A DNA stretch of 53,990 nt from NCBI GenBank assembly GCA_944325785.1, contig CALVBN010000013.1, positions 1 through 53,990 on the forward strand, given 5' to 3'. The notes under the pieces are model-generated. The model made no database searches, was not told the DNA's origin, and worked only from the letters and a program-made list of their open reading frames with translations. A program made the position numbers and the translations under genes. Positions 1-8,892 of this stretch are shown here, in pieces; position 1 is the stretch's first letter, and every line of letters begins with the position of its first letter. Source of the stretch: Candidatus Gastranaerophilales bacterium (lineage in GTDB: Bacteria; Cyanobacteriota; Vampirovibrionia; Gastranaerophilales; Gastranaerophilaceae).

Positions 1-12
1 GTATTTGGTAAT

Positions 13-43
13 GGTGGGAACGCTGACGCTTTTCCCACCCTAC
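13..43 (+). repeat. REP-like palindrome, copy 1
   Basis: This 31-nt element is a hairpin with an 8-bp perfect stem (ggtgggaa at 13-20 with ttcccacc at 32-39) and an 11-nt loop, followed by a short ctac tail. It is identical to the copy at 740-770 and is the exact reverse complement of the copy at 144-174. The association with the transposase gene at 202-732 identifies it as the cognate REP of a RAYT. Confidence 0.85.
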
Positions 44-143
44 GATCTGCACTCTTGATAAACAGTAACCTATAGGATATTCATACTTGAGTTTTAGAAA
101 AAACTATGAATAGAATTGGTATAATTATAAAGATGAGCATTTA

Positions 144-174
144 GTAGGGTGGGAAAAGCGTCAGCGTTCCCACC
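144..174 (-). repeat. REP-like palindrome, copy 2 (inverted)
   Basis: This is a perfect 31-nt inverted copy of the element at 13-43. It ends 27 nt before the RAYT start codon and forms, with the copy at 740-770, a pair of inverted repeats bracketing the gene. The position where a -35 box would sit for the downstream -10 (190-195) falls inside this hairpin, so the repeat may be part of the transposase promoter; that last point is inference. Confidence 0.85.
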
Positions 175-201
175 ATATATATAAGATGTTATAATTACAT
201 T

Positions 202-732
202 ATGTCAAATTACAGGCGTTATTATCTTAAAGAATATAACTATGTGTTTTTAACCGTTGTAACAGGTTACCGGCAAAATATTTTATTAGAAAATATAGAT
301 TTATTAAAAAAATCTTTTGCATATGCTAAACAAAAATATGATTTTAAAATTTTTGCAATTGTTGTTCTTGATAATCATTTTCATACAATTCTAAAATTAA
401 ATGACTTATCTCTGTTTTCTAAAATAATTTATAGGTTTAAATATTATTTTTCTACACATTTAAAGAGTTTATCGGTTACGGAGAGCAAAGTTCGCAAGGG
501 AGAAAAAGGAATATGGCAAAGAAGGTTTTATGATCATGTAATAAGGAATGAAATTGATTTAAACAGACATTTAGATTACATTCATTACAATCCGATAAAA
601 CATGAGTGTTCAAATTCTGCTGCTGATTATCCGTATTCGAGTTTTAAAAAATTTGTAGAACTTGGAGTTTACGAACAAGATTGGTGTAATTATAAGGATA
701 AGTATAATATAGAGGAATTAAATCTTGAATAG
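202..732 (+). CDS. REP-associated tyrosine transposase (RAYT, Y1_Tnp / IS200-like)
   Basis: This 176-residue protein belongs to the single-strand-DNA HUH transposase superfamily, in the RAYT branch that processes REP palindromes rather than a conventional IS. The HUH metal-binding motif is visible as DNHFHTI near residue 58. The family block IWQRRFYDHVIRNE, which carries the candidate nucleophilic tyrosine, is followed by YIHYNPIKH and then the family-typical YPYSSF and GVYEQDW elements. The length is normal and the frame is intact. No Shine-Dalgarno is seen; an extended -10 (TG-T-TATAAT, 190-195) lies 6 nt before the ATG, so the mRNA may be leaderless. Three identical 31-nt palindromes flank it. 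The family call is secure, and activity is likely but untested. Confidence 0.93.
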   Translation: MSNYRRYYLKEYNYVFLTVVTGYRQNILLENIDLLKKSFAYAKQKYDFKIFAIVVLDNHFHTILKLNDLSLFSKIIYRFKYYFSTHLKSLSVTESKVRKGEKGIWQRRFYDHVIRNEIDLNRHLDYIHYNPIKHECSNSAADYPYSSFKKFVELGVYEQDWCNYKDKYNIEELNLE

Positions 733-739
733 GCGGGAA

Positions 740-770
740 GGTGGGAACGCTGACGCTTTTCCCACCCTAC
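740..770 (+). repeat. REP-like palindrome, copy 3
   Basis: This is a perfect direct copy of the 31-nt element at 13-43, starting 7 nt after the RAYT stop codon. With the inverted copy at 144-174 it frames the transposase gene. Confidence 0.85.
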
Positions 771-816
771 GGATTACAGTTTGGAAGCAATAATTTATAT
801 ATAGAAAAAACTTATT

Positions 817-850
817 CCCTCTCCTAACAGGAGAGAGGCAGGGTGAGGTG
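817..850. repeat. Second hairpin repeat, CT/GA-rich
   Basis: A 7-bp stem (ctctcct at 819-825 with aggagag at 829-835) closes a 3-nt loop and is followed by a GA-rich tail ending gggtgagg. It resembles a widespread class of intergenic bacterial palindromes, but only one copy is in the window, so repeat status is inferred. Confidence 0.4.
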
Positions 851-889
851 TTGGTCCTGCATCCTAATTCAATTCGGCTTCCGAACCAA

Positions 890-1105
890 TTATTGTTTTT
901 TTATAAATTTGATTTCATACCCAAGAATATCTGCAATGCAAACCATCTCGCTGTAGGTTATGCTGTTGCGGGCAATTTTATGGGATAGAGAATCAGGGGT
1001 ATAATTTTTATCTGTTTTTTTGCTTAATTCAGAAGCTAATTCTTTTAACAGCATATCTTCTTGCAAAAGTAAAATTTTTATTTGTTTTTTTACATGATTA
1101 TCCAT
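890..1105 (-). CDS. Small XRE-like helix-turn-helix protein
   Basis: The predicted product of 71 residues is almost entirely one HTH domain. A helix with LKELASELSKK is followed by a segment beginning DSLSHKIAR and then by YSEMVCIADILGYEIKF, which is the usual helix 4-5 pattern of small XRE-type repressors that recognise DNA without a C-terminal domain. An upstream in-frame ATG exists at 1129, but it lies upstream of the -10 hexamer. The start at 1105 is therefore preferred; it sits 6 nt after a perfect TATAAT and has no Shine-Dalgarno. The gene is divergent from 1234-1467, and both promoters share a palindrome that could be its own operator. Autoregulation is inference. Confidence 0.7.
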   Translation of the reverse strand: MDNHVKKQIKILLLQEDMLLKELASELSKKTDKNYTPDSLSHKIARNSITYSEMVCIADILGYEIKFIKKQ

Positions 1106-1111
1106 AATTGT

Positions 1112-1162
1112 ATTATACATTTGCGTCAATTAGTTGACAAATATGGCGCATTGATGTATTAT
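1112..1162. promoter_or_regulatory. Overlapping divergent promoters with shared palindromic operator candidate
   Basis: The minus-strand promoter is TTGTCA (1140-1135), a 17-nt spacer and TATAAT (1117-1112). The plus-strand promoter is TTGACA (1134-1139), a 17-nt spacer and TATTAT (1157-1162). The two -35 boxes overlap almost completely. A perfect inverted repeat, GTCAA-N4-TTGAC (1125-1138), covers them, so one bound repressor dimer would block both directions. Confidence 0.75.
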
Positions 1163-1233
1163 ACAAGATAAATATGTCTTGCATAGGACGAAATATTCAA
1201 TGTTATGGTAATAAAAATTAACATAGGCGGCGT

Positions 1234-1467
1234 ATGAATAAGGAAGAGAAAATTTTTATTTATAAAAAATTTGAAAAAATAAACATGGAAATATTTAGGA
1301 TAAAATGTTTGGCAAGAGTTTTAGAAGAATTATTGATTGGTTATAACGAAAATTTTACCCGCTCTGATATTTCTACTCTTTCTGTTATACTGGCAAGAAC
1401 GGCTTGCGCTTTATCAAACCAATCTCAGAAACTTGAGGTTGAACTTGGTCGCAGATTACTTTTGTAA
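1234..1467 (+). CDS. Small hypothetical protein
   Basis: This 77-residue product is mostly helical and charged, with no membrane segment or recognisable motif; I do not recognise the family. It starts 72 nt after the forward -10 box described at 1157-1162, with a weak GGCGG before the ATG. It ends 23 nt before pflA in the same direction, so the two are probably co-transcribed. Shared control with the divergent HTH gene is suggested by the overlapping promoters. Confidence 0.55.
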   Translation: MNKEEKIFIYKKFEKINMEIFRIKCLARVLEELLIGYNENFTRSDISTLSVILARTACALSNQSQKLEVELGRRLLL

Positions 1468-1490
1468 TAAAATATAACCAGAGGTGAATT

Positions 1491-2246
1491 ATGACTGAAA
1501 AAATTTATGGAAATATACATTCTGTTGAAAGCTGTGGTACGGTAGACGGACCCGGAATAAGATTTGTAGTATTTACGCAGGGCTGTCCTTTAAGATGCCA
1601 GTACTGCCATAATCCGGATACTTGGGAATTTAAGGACAATACTAAAATGTCTGTTGATGAGATTATGGAACAGTATGAGGGTGTAAAAGAATTCTGCGCG
1701 GGCGGGATTACTGTTACCGGCGGTGAGCCGATGTGCCAGATGGAGTTTGTGACAGAATTGTTTAAAAGAGCCAGAGAAAAAAATATTCATACTGCGCTCG
1801 ATACATCCGGAGTATTGTTTAATAAAGATAATACTGAAAAGGTTGATGAACTTTTAAAATATACAAGCCTTGTGCTTCTTGATATCAAGCATATTGATGA
1901 TGAGGAACATAAAAAACTCACGAAGCATTCTAATAAAAATATTCTGGAATTTGCAAAATATCTTTCTGATATTAAAAAACCGATGTGGGTGAGACATGTT
2001 GTCGTTCCGGGAATTACATTTAAGGAAGAATACTTAACAAGGCTTGGCGTATTTTTGGCTGGGCTTCATAATATTGCGGCTCTTGATGTGCTTCCGTATC
2101 ACGATATGGCAATACCAAAATACGAAAATTTAGGCATTGATTATCCGTTAAAAGGGGTTCCTCCGCTTACGCATGATCAGGCGTTAGAAGCACGAAATAT
2201 TATTATGAAAGCGTATCGGGAAACAAGAGAAAACGCAGGTAAATAA
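1491..2246 (+). CDS. pflA: Pyruvate formate-lyase activating enzyme
   Basis: This 251-residue radical SAM enzyme would install the glycyl radical on pyruvate formate-lyase, using S-adenosylmethionine and a 4Fe-4S cluster in the cytoplasm under anoxia. The cluster ligands are C32, C36 and C39 in CPLRCQYC, preceded by the family signature GTVDGPGIRF. The SAM-binding GGEP motif follows near residue 78. The length matches E. coli PflA. An AGAGGTG Shine-Dalgarno lies just before the ATG. Its substrate gene pflB is not in the window, which is unusual because the two are often adjacent. The gene indicates mixed-acid-type fermentative metabolism. Confidence 0.95.
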   Translation: MTEKIYGNIHSVESCGTVDGPGIRFVVFTQGCPLRCQYCHNPDTWEFKDNTKMSVDEIMEQYEGVKEFCAGGITVTGGEPMCQMEFVTELFKRAREKNIHTALDTSGVLFNKDNTEKVDELLKYTSLVLLDIKHIDDEEHKKLTKHSNKNILEFAKYLSDIKKPMWVRHVVVPGITFKEEYLTRLGVFLAGLHNIAALDVLPYHDMAIPKYENLGIDYPLKGVPPLTHDQALEARNIIMKAYRETRENAGK

Positions 2247-2263
2247 TCCAAATATATTCAATC

Positions 2264-2292
2264 TTTACAAAACTTAAAATATAGTATATAAT
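2264..2292 (+). promoter_or_regulatory. Sigma70-type promoter
   Basis: TTTACA (2264-2269), a 17-nt spacer and TATAAT (2287-2292) lie between pflA and the membrane protein gene at 2325. This suggests an independent transcription start about 25 nt before that gene. Confidence 0.7.
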
Positions 2293-2324
2293 CTTCATCA
2301 GTTGGTTTAAATAAGAACAGGCTG

Positions 2325-3500
2325 ATGTTAGATAATTTGAGATTGAATACAAGATTAATCGGTTTTGACGGTATTATAGGGCGATGGGATTTTTGTCTTA
2401 ATTTTGTATATCTTTGCATGATAGGAGTATTGTTTTCGCTTCCTGCATCCGGATATATGATGTCCCGTATCGGAAATTTGACCGATTTTTTCAGCATGAA
2501 TGTTGTTTTCTGGCAGGCGCCATGGCTTTTGAAAATATGGGTGCTTCCGGGGACAGCATTTGTTTTGTATATCGGAATTTCTTTAATTGTTAGGCGCTTG
2601 AATGATATTAACGGAGAAGTGAATAACAATATTAACACGGCGGTTTCTGTTTTATATGCGCTGTCTGCATTCAGAATTCTATTTCCTCTCTGGATATATT
2701 TTTTGCTGGAGCTGGCAAACTTTATCATTCTTATTTGTTTGATAGTCACAAAGGGAAAAATTACCGGAAAATATCCGTATGATTACAGAAAAGAGTTTAA
2801 CTGGGGTGCTTTCTTCGGAACGTGGATCTGGGGATTATTCAACAAATCATATAAAACCTTATGGATGCTTTTGTTGTGGATGACTCCGTGGGGATTTTTC
2901 TATTCTCTTGTATGCGGATTTAAGGGGAATGAATGGGCATCTAAAAACAGAGATTGGCAGAATATAGAGGAGTTCAATAATTCGCAGGAAATGCAAACTA
3001 TAGTATTTGCGGTTCTTTCTATTTTGGTATTTCCGATTGTTTATACTCTAATAATTGCGGGTATTGTAGGTGCTTTAATTTTTACCGTAGTAGACGAAAC
3101 AAAGACTTCGCCGGAGCATAAATCCGCTACAATGGAAAAGCTTGATTCTGCGTTAAATTCTTTTGGTTCTCTGTATTTTGAGTCTTATGATATAACTCAA
3201 AATGAAAATAAATTTTATGTACTGCCGTCAGATTGGAGCGGATATACGTTTACTGAAAAGAAAGATATTCTGGATATGGCATCTTCAATGTCTGCCTCAT
3301 ATAGAAATAAACAGGATGACGACAAGTATTATTCAAAAACTTCTGAATTAAACAGGACAAAAATATACAGCTCGGAAAACGGCGAACTTTTAGGAGAATT
3401 TTATATGGACGAAAAAGTGTATTCTTCAGAAAAATTTAGTTTAAAAGATGCTTTAAAAGCTTCAATGAAAGCTTATAAATTTTATACCCCGTCAAAATAA
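2325..3500 (+). CDS. DUF805 / DUF2628-like membrane protein with extracytoplasmic tail
   Basis: The 391-residue product begins with a DUF805-like membrane domain containing the diagnostic RRLNDING near residue 90. A second unit follows near residue 155, starting FNWGAFFGTWIWGL and ending GNEWASKNRDWQNIEEF. A hydrophobic segment around 225-255 and a charged soluble tail of about 135 residues complete it. The second unit is paralogous to most of the next gene, so the two arose by duplication or domain sharing. The DUF2628 assignment is tentative. The function is unknown; membrane location is clear from the hydrophobicity. Confidence 0.75.
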   Translation: MLDNLRLNTRLIGFDGIIGRWDFCLNFVYLCMIGVLFSLPASGYMMSRIGNLTDFFSMNVVFWQAPWLLKIWVLPGTAFVLYIGISLIVRRLNDINGEVNNNINTAVSVLYALSAFRILFPLWIYFLLELANFIILICLIVTKGKITGKYPYDYRKEFNWGAFFGTWIWGLFNKSYKTLWMLLLWMTPWGFFYSLVCGFKGNEWASKNRDWQNIEEFNNSQEMQTIVFAVLSILVFPIVYTLIIAGIVGALIFTVVDETKTSPEHKSATMEKLDSALNSFGSLYFESYDITQNENKFYVLPSDWSGYTFTEKKDILDMASSMSASYRNKQDDDKYYSKTSELNRTKIYSSENGELLGEFYMDEKVYSSEKFSLKDALKASMKAYKFYTPSK

Positions 3501-3516
3501 AAGAAAGGAAAAGCAG

Positions 3517-3972
3517 ATGATAATTAACAATTTTAACAACGGACTGCAAAATCAAGCTCCGCAGACGGCAAATGGCAATTTGGCTAATAATTCCGGTCAA
3601 GGGAAAGATTCACCAGTACTGGATATTGTTGCAAAAAGATTTAACTGGGGTGCATTTTTGCTGACCTGGATCTGGGGCTTGGGAAACAGAGCATACATAA
3701 CACTATTGGTTTTTGTCGGAACAGTGCTTAGCTTTATTCCGTTCATAGGCTGGTTAGTTCCGCTCGGGCTTGGTATTTGGTTCGGTATAAAGGGTAATAC
3801 CTGGGCTTGGCAGAATAAAAAATGGCAGAGTGTAGAACATTTTCATGCTGTTCAAAGGAAATGGGCGCTTGCCGGTGTAATTGTACTTATTCTTACTTTT
3901 GTTTTTGCTATTCTGCTTATTGTCTTGATAGCGCTTCCTATCTTTATGAATAGCTCCTCAAGCGCAGGATAA
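3517..3972 (+). CDS. DUF2628-like small membrane protein
   Basis: This 151-residue protein has a polar Asn/Gln-rich N-terminus. It then carries the same unit as its upstream neighbour (FNWGAFLLTWIWGL through GNTWAWQNKKWQSVEHF) and two to three hydrophobic helices, the last very close to the C-terminus. An AAGAAAGGA Shine-Dalgarno precedes the ATG, and only 16 nt separate it from the upstream gene. The repeated W-rich unit suggests a conserved membrane module shared by both proteins. No catalytic motif is visible and the role is unknown. Confidence 0.75.
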   Translation: MIINNFNNGLQNQAPQTANGNLANNSGQGKDSPVLDIVAKRFNWGAFLLTWIWGLGNRAYITLLVFVGTVLSFIPFIGWLVPLGLGIWFGIKGNTWAWQNKKWQSVEHFHAVQRKWALAGVIVLILTFVFAILLIVLIALPIFMNSSSSAG

Positions 3973-3976
3973 CGCT

Positions 3977-4321
3977 ATGATAAAAAAATCTATAGCCGGT
4001 GCTTCTCAAGCAGTAGTTATGAATGAGGTTCAAGGCAATAAATGCGGACTTTCTTCTGAAGGTTTGGCCAAATGTTTTGCAGAGCGTCTGAATGTCAACA
4101 GTATAAACGGTGCAGAACTGCGGTTAAGTGATTCGACGGAATGGAAGTTTACCGGTAACAACTCCTGCTTAGGTGCCGGAGAGTGTTATATTACAATTGA
4201 TGTTAACGGTATAGAAGGACCTAATGCAGACGGTAAAGATATTGTGACTATTCCTCTATATGCGAAATCTGACGGCAATTTAGAAATCAAGCGCGAAGAC
4301 CTTGATAAATATATGAACTAA
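3977..4321 (+). CDS. Pilin-like globular domain protein lacking the pilin N-terminus
   Basis: The 114-residue product resembles the C-terminal globular part of type II/IV pseudopilin-like proteins. The ITIDVNGIEGPN...GKD segment near residues 73-88 is the recurring end motif of that class, and four cysteines (in NKCGL, AKCFA, NSCLG and GECY) could form disulfides. The expected prepilin cleavage site and hydrophobic helix are missing. The ORF starts 4 nt after the upstream stop, whose own protein ends in a hydrophobic helix. It may be a detached pilin domain, a truncated gene or a soluble relative. Translational coupling to 3517-3972 is probable. Confidence 0.55.
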   Translation: MIKKSIAGASQAVVMNEVQGNKCGLSSEGLAKCFAERLNVNSINGAELRLSDSTEWKFTGNNSCLGAGECYITIDVNGIEGPNADGKDIVTIPLYAKSDGNLEIKREDLDKYMN

Positions 4322-4335
4322 ACTAATAAACATAA

Positions 4336-4374
4336 AACAGAAGCGAGGCGGGATTTCCCCGCCTCGCTTCTGTT
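4336..4374. terminator. Strong bidirectional terminator
   Basis: A perfect 17-bp stem (4336-4352 with 4358-4374) closes a 5-nt loop between two convergent genes. The T-rich run follows on the minus strand, so it mainly ends the glmS-ahcY transcript. Confidence 0.85.
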
Positions 4375-4384
4375 ATTACAATAT

Positions 4385-5825
<1,441 letters not shown>

Positions 5826-5856
5826 AATTTAACCCTATACATATTTACCCCTGTTC

Positions 5857-7692
5857 CTATTCAACTGTAACGGATTTTGCGAGGTTTCTAGGCTGGTCTA
5901 CGTCTTTGCCCAAAAATTCGGCAATGTAGTATGCCAAAAGCTGTAACGGTACTATCGCAAGCGCAGGTGATAAAATTTCGGAAATTTCCGGAATTCTTAT
6001 TATACATTCAAATAATTCATTCAATTTTTCATCAGCAGAGTCTGTCAGTGCAATCATTCTTGCATTTCTTGCTTTTGCTTCTTCTGAGTTTGAAAGAATT
6101 TTGTCATAAACTTTTCCCTGCATCAAAATTGAAAGCACCGGCATAGATTCGTCAAGCATTGCAATCGGACCGTGTTTGAGTTCACCCGCAGTGTAGCCTG
6201 TCGCATTAATATAACTGATTTCTTTGAGCTTTAGCGCACCTTCCAATGCTGTCGGGAAGTTAATTCCGCGTGCTATAAAAATAAAGTCTTTTGAATTTGC
6301 AAATCTTCTTGCGCATTTTTGAATTTCTTCTTTGTGCGCAAGTATTTTTTCAATTTTTTGAGGCAGAATTATTAATTCATGTTTTAAATCACCCAAATTA
6401 CCGATGCCTTTAACTTCTGCCATATAAATTGCAAGCAGATAAAACGAAATTAACTGCGCCATATAAGATTTTGTAGCGGCAACGGAAACCTCGATACCGG
6501 CATTAACAGGAACAAGGCTGTCAGCTTCTCTCGCCATTGTTGAATCCGGACGGTTAGTTACAATTAGAATATGCGAACCTTTGCTCTTGGCTTGTCTTAC
6601 TGCAGTTATTGTATCCGCAGTTTCTCCGGATTGCGAAACTCCTATTACCAGCGTATTTTTATCTGTTATGGTTTTTCTGTAAATATATTCGCTTGACGGC
6701 TCTACATCTACTGAAATCCCGCAGAAATCTTCAATAATATATTTGCCGACCATCGCCGCGTGCAATGATGTTCCGCAGGCGACAATCTGTATTCTGTTCA
6801 AGTTCTTTAGCGTTTCTCTGTCAAGCGTAACTTCTTTTAATATAACGTTTTCATCAATTGCTCTTAATTTTCCGGAAAGCACATTTCTTACAACATCCGG
6901 CTGTTCGTGTATTTCTTTAAGCATAAAATGTTTGTATCCCATTTTGCTCAAAGCAACCGGTTCCCAAGGTAGGGTTTCAACTTTTTGTGCTATAGGATTG
7001 TTGTCTATATCAATTAATTTTATTGAATCCGGTGTTAATGTAACAATCTGGTTGTCTTCAAGGTACATAGCTTTTTTTGTATATTTGATAAGCGCAGGTA
7101 CATCAGATGCTACATAATTTTCTCCTTCTCCGATACCTACGACCAGCGGCGCATTTCTTCTTGTTGCAACAATAGTATTTTTAACATCCTGGTGTATAAC
7201 ACAAAGTGCATATGCGCCTTCTATTTCCTTTGTAGCAAGCCTTACGGCTTCTGTTAAATCATGTGTTTCGCCGAATTTGGTTGCAACAAGGTGTGCGATA
7301 GTTTCTGTGTCTGTCTGGGAGCGGAATGTACATCCTCTTTTTTCCAGCTTTTCTTTTAAATCTTTAAAGTTTTCAATAATACCGTTGTGTACAACTGCAA
7401 CTTTACCGCAGTTGCAAGAATGCGGGTGAGCATTCTCTACTGTCGGCGCCCCGTGGGTTGCCCAGCGGATATGTCCGATGCCGATTGTGGATTTGGAAAT
7501 TTCTGTATAATTCTTTTCTACAATATCTTTAAGATTTTGCAGTTTGCCCGCCGCTTTGAAAAGTTCAACTTTCCCGTCAATATTTACAGCAATGCCGGAT
7601 GAATCATAGCCTCTGTATTCAAGGCTTGTCAACCCTTCAAGCAAAACATCCACAGCTTTTTTATTTCCAACGTATCCAACGATTCCGCACAT
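5857..7692 (-). CDS. glmS: Glutamine--fructose-6-phosphate aminotransferase (isomerizing)
   Basis: This 611-residue enzyme makes glucosamine-6-phosphate from fructose-6-phosphate and glutamine, the first step toward UDP-GlcNAc for peptidoglycan and lipid A. Cys2 of MCGIVGYVG is the glutaminase nucleophile after Met removal. HIRWATHG and HNGIIEN follow in the N-terminal glutaminase domain. Two SIS isomerase domains contain SQSGETADT and SYMAQ. The protein ends in the invariant LAKSVTVE. The leader of the gene contains a long tandem-repeat palindrome (7714-7842). I see no glmS ribozyme core. Confidence 0.97.
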   Translation of the reverse strand: MCGIVGYVGNKKAVDVLLEGLTSLEYRGYDSSGIAVNIDGKVELFKAAGKLQNLKDIVEKNYTEISKSTIGIGHIRWATHGAPTVENAHPHSCNCGKVAVVHNGIIENFKDLKEKLEKRGCTFRSQTDTETIAHLVATKFGETHDLTEAVRLATKEIEGAYALCVIHQDVKNTIVATRRNAPLVVGIGEGENYVASDVPALIKYTKKAMYLEDNQIVTLTPDSIKLIDIDNNPIAQKVETLPWEPVALSKMGYKHFMLKEIHEQPDVVRNVLSGKLRAIDENVILKEVTLDRETLKNLNRIQIVACGTSLHAAMVGKYIIEDFCGISVDVEPSSEYIYRKTITDKNTLVIGVSQSGETADTITAVRQAKSKGSHILIVTNRPDSTMAREADSLVPVNAGIEVSVAATKSYMAQLISFYLLAIYMAEVKGIGNLGDLKHELIILPQKIEKILAHKEEIQKCARRFANSKDFIFIARGINFPTALEGALKLKEISYINATGYTAGELKHGPIAMLDESMPVLSILMQGKVYDKILSNSEEAKARNARMIALTDSADEKLNELFECIIRIPEISEILSPALAIVPLQLLAYYIAEFLGKDVDQPRNLAKSVTVE

Positions 7693-7713
7693 AATTACCT
7701 CGCTTTTTTTTTG

Positions 7714-7842
7714 GTTTAGGAGTTTAGGAGTTGAGAAGTTTAGGGGAAATTTTAGGTTATTTTTTTAATATAACGCATTTTCCTATTGCCAAATTTTATA
7801 ACTTCTTCTCAACCCCTCAACCTTTAAACTTCTAAACTTTTC
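7714..7842. repeat. Long palindrome made of octanucleotide tandem repeats
   Basis: The left arm (7714-7745) reads as four octads of the form GTTNAGNN. The right arm (about 7801-7842) carries the same octads on the opposite strand. The arms therefore form a long imperfect hairpin with an AT-rich loop of about 55 nt in the glmS leader. It resembles, with period 8 instead of 7, the palindromes in the ribosomal protein operon. Confidence 0.6.
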
Positions 7843-7884
7843 AATGTCTCCCTTAATTCTAACACAAAATTCTTTCCTGGCTAA

Positions 7885-8166
7885 TTAAGATTTTCTAAAG
7901 AACTTTCTGATTTTATGTATACCGGCGATACCTGCGGTAAGTAAAGTAACTCCGCCAAAAATTTTAAAATAAAGCGTCTTATTAAAGTCATTTTTTGCTT
8001 TCTCCTTTTTTGCACCTTCATAAATATCTGTATTAATAGCCTTAATTTTATCTCCTGCTTCCTGTTCAGAAAATAACTTATGCTTGGGCAGTACGGCAGG
8101 TGCTTCTGCCGCAGCCGGTTTTATACGTTTGATTTTTGTATCTGTTGTATAGTGCGCTTCTATCAT
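7885..8166 (-). CDS. Small membrane-anchored hypothetical protein
   Basis: The start at 8166 gives 93 residues and places the ATG 2 nt after the upstream stop. A longer start at 8184 would overlap the GNAT gene by 17 nt and has no Shine-Dalgarno. The N-terminal half is charged and Lys/Ala-rich. A single hydrophobic helix near the end (KIFGGVTLLTAGIAGI) is followed by a basic tail, KIRKFFRKS, typical of a tail-anchored inner-membrane protein. I do not recognise a family. Co-transcription with the GNAT gene is very likely. Confidence 0.6.
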   Translation of the reverse strand: MIEAHYTTDTKIKRIKPAAAEAPAVLPKHKLFSEQEAGDKIKAINTDIYEGAKKEKAKNDFNKTLYFKIFGGVTLLTAGIAGIHKIRKFFRKS

Positions 8167-8167
8167 T

Positions 8168-8791
8168 TTAGAACAATTCTCCATATCGTAAGAGTTTATG
8201 TATCCGGTTTCTCGGCAGAAACATCATTCCCGTTTGAGGCGGAATATCCGGAACTTTTTTGCGCAGACATTCTTCCATATAATCATTTGCCTGTGGTGAT
8301 GTGAACCTAAAACCAAGCTTGTAGAAAAATAAAGCCGGCGAAGATTCTTTTATCATGGGTGACGAAAATGTCACAATACGCCCTTGTGCCTTCGGGTCAA
8401 ACATTGCTTTTTCCGCAAGGCTTTTTATTGCCTCCGTTCCAAGCCCGCACCTCTGTTTGGGCGACTGAATATAATCAATAATATAACAGTTTTTCAAATA
8501 CTGCCGTTTGTGTTTTATAACGGGGGTGCCTGATGATGTGAAGAAATTCTCATTGCCATCCTGCAATTTAATAGTTTCTTCTACAATATCAACATAATCG
8601 TCATCAATTATTCCGGGTATAATGATATTATCGCCCCTTTTAATCTTTTTGACACGAATGTCAGCCTTCTGTTTTAATAACGGAGTCTTAAACCCTAGTA
8701 TGGGAGGCATTCCCATACTCTGAATAGACGCTGTCGGCTTCGCAACCGCCATCTGCGGACGCGTGTCCATAGTCGTAATATTATTAATCAT
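8168..8791 (-). CDS. GNAT-fold acetyltransferase-like protein
   Basis: The 207-residue product contains the acetyl-CoA pyrophosphate loop as QRCGLGTEAI near residue 113, preceded by a hydrophobic strand (CYIIDYI). A later SPALFFYKLGFRF is the canonical GNAT motif B tyrosine/phenylalanine segment. The first 50 residues are a polar, proline-containing extension without a recognised domain; it includes PPILGFKTP, vaguely like the FKG signature of neighbouring proteins. The substrate cannot be deduced. It is followed within 2 nt by a small membrane protein gene. Confidence 0.7.
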   Translation of the reverse strand: MINNITTMDTRPQMAVAKPTASIQSMGMPPILGFKTPLLKQKADIRVKKIKRGDNIIIPGIIDDDYVDIVEETIKLQDGNENFFTSSGTPVIKHKRQYLKNCYIIDYIQSPKQRCGLGTEAIKSLAEKAMFDPKAQGRIVTFSSPMIKESSPALFFYKLGFRFTSPQANDYMEECLRKKVPDIPPQTGMMFLPRNRIHKLLRYGELF

Positions 8792-8892
8792 GACCTACCT
8801 AACCTATATTTTCTAACCTTACTTATATAAAGTCATGATTTCTTTGAAAATTGCCTTTTTCTAATGAATAAAAAAACTTTTGTTACAAAACT

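Noticed and set aside
7693..7884. glmS ribozyme
   Set aside because: The leader holds an octad-repeat palindrome and no recognisable ribozyme core or cleavage site.
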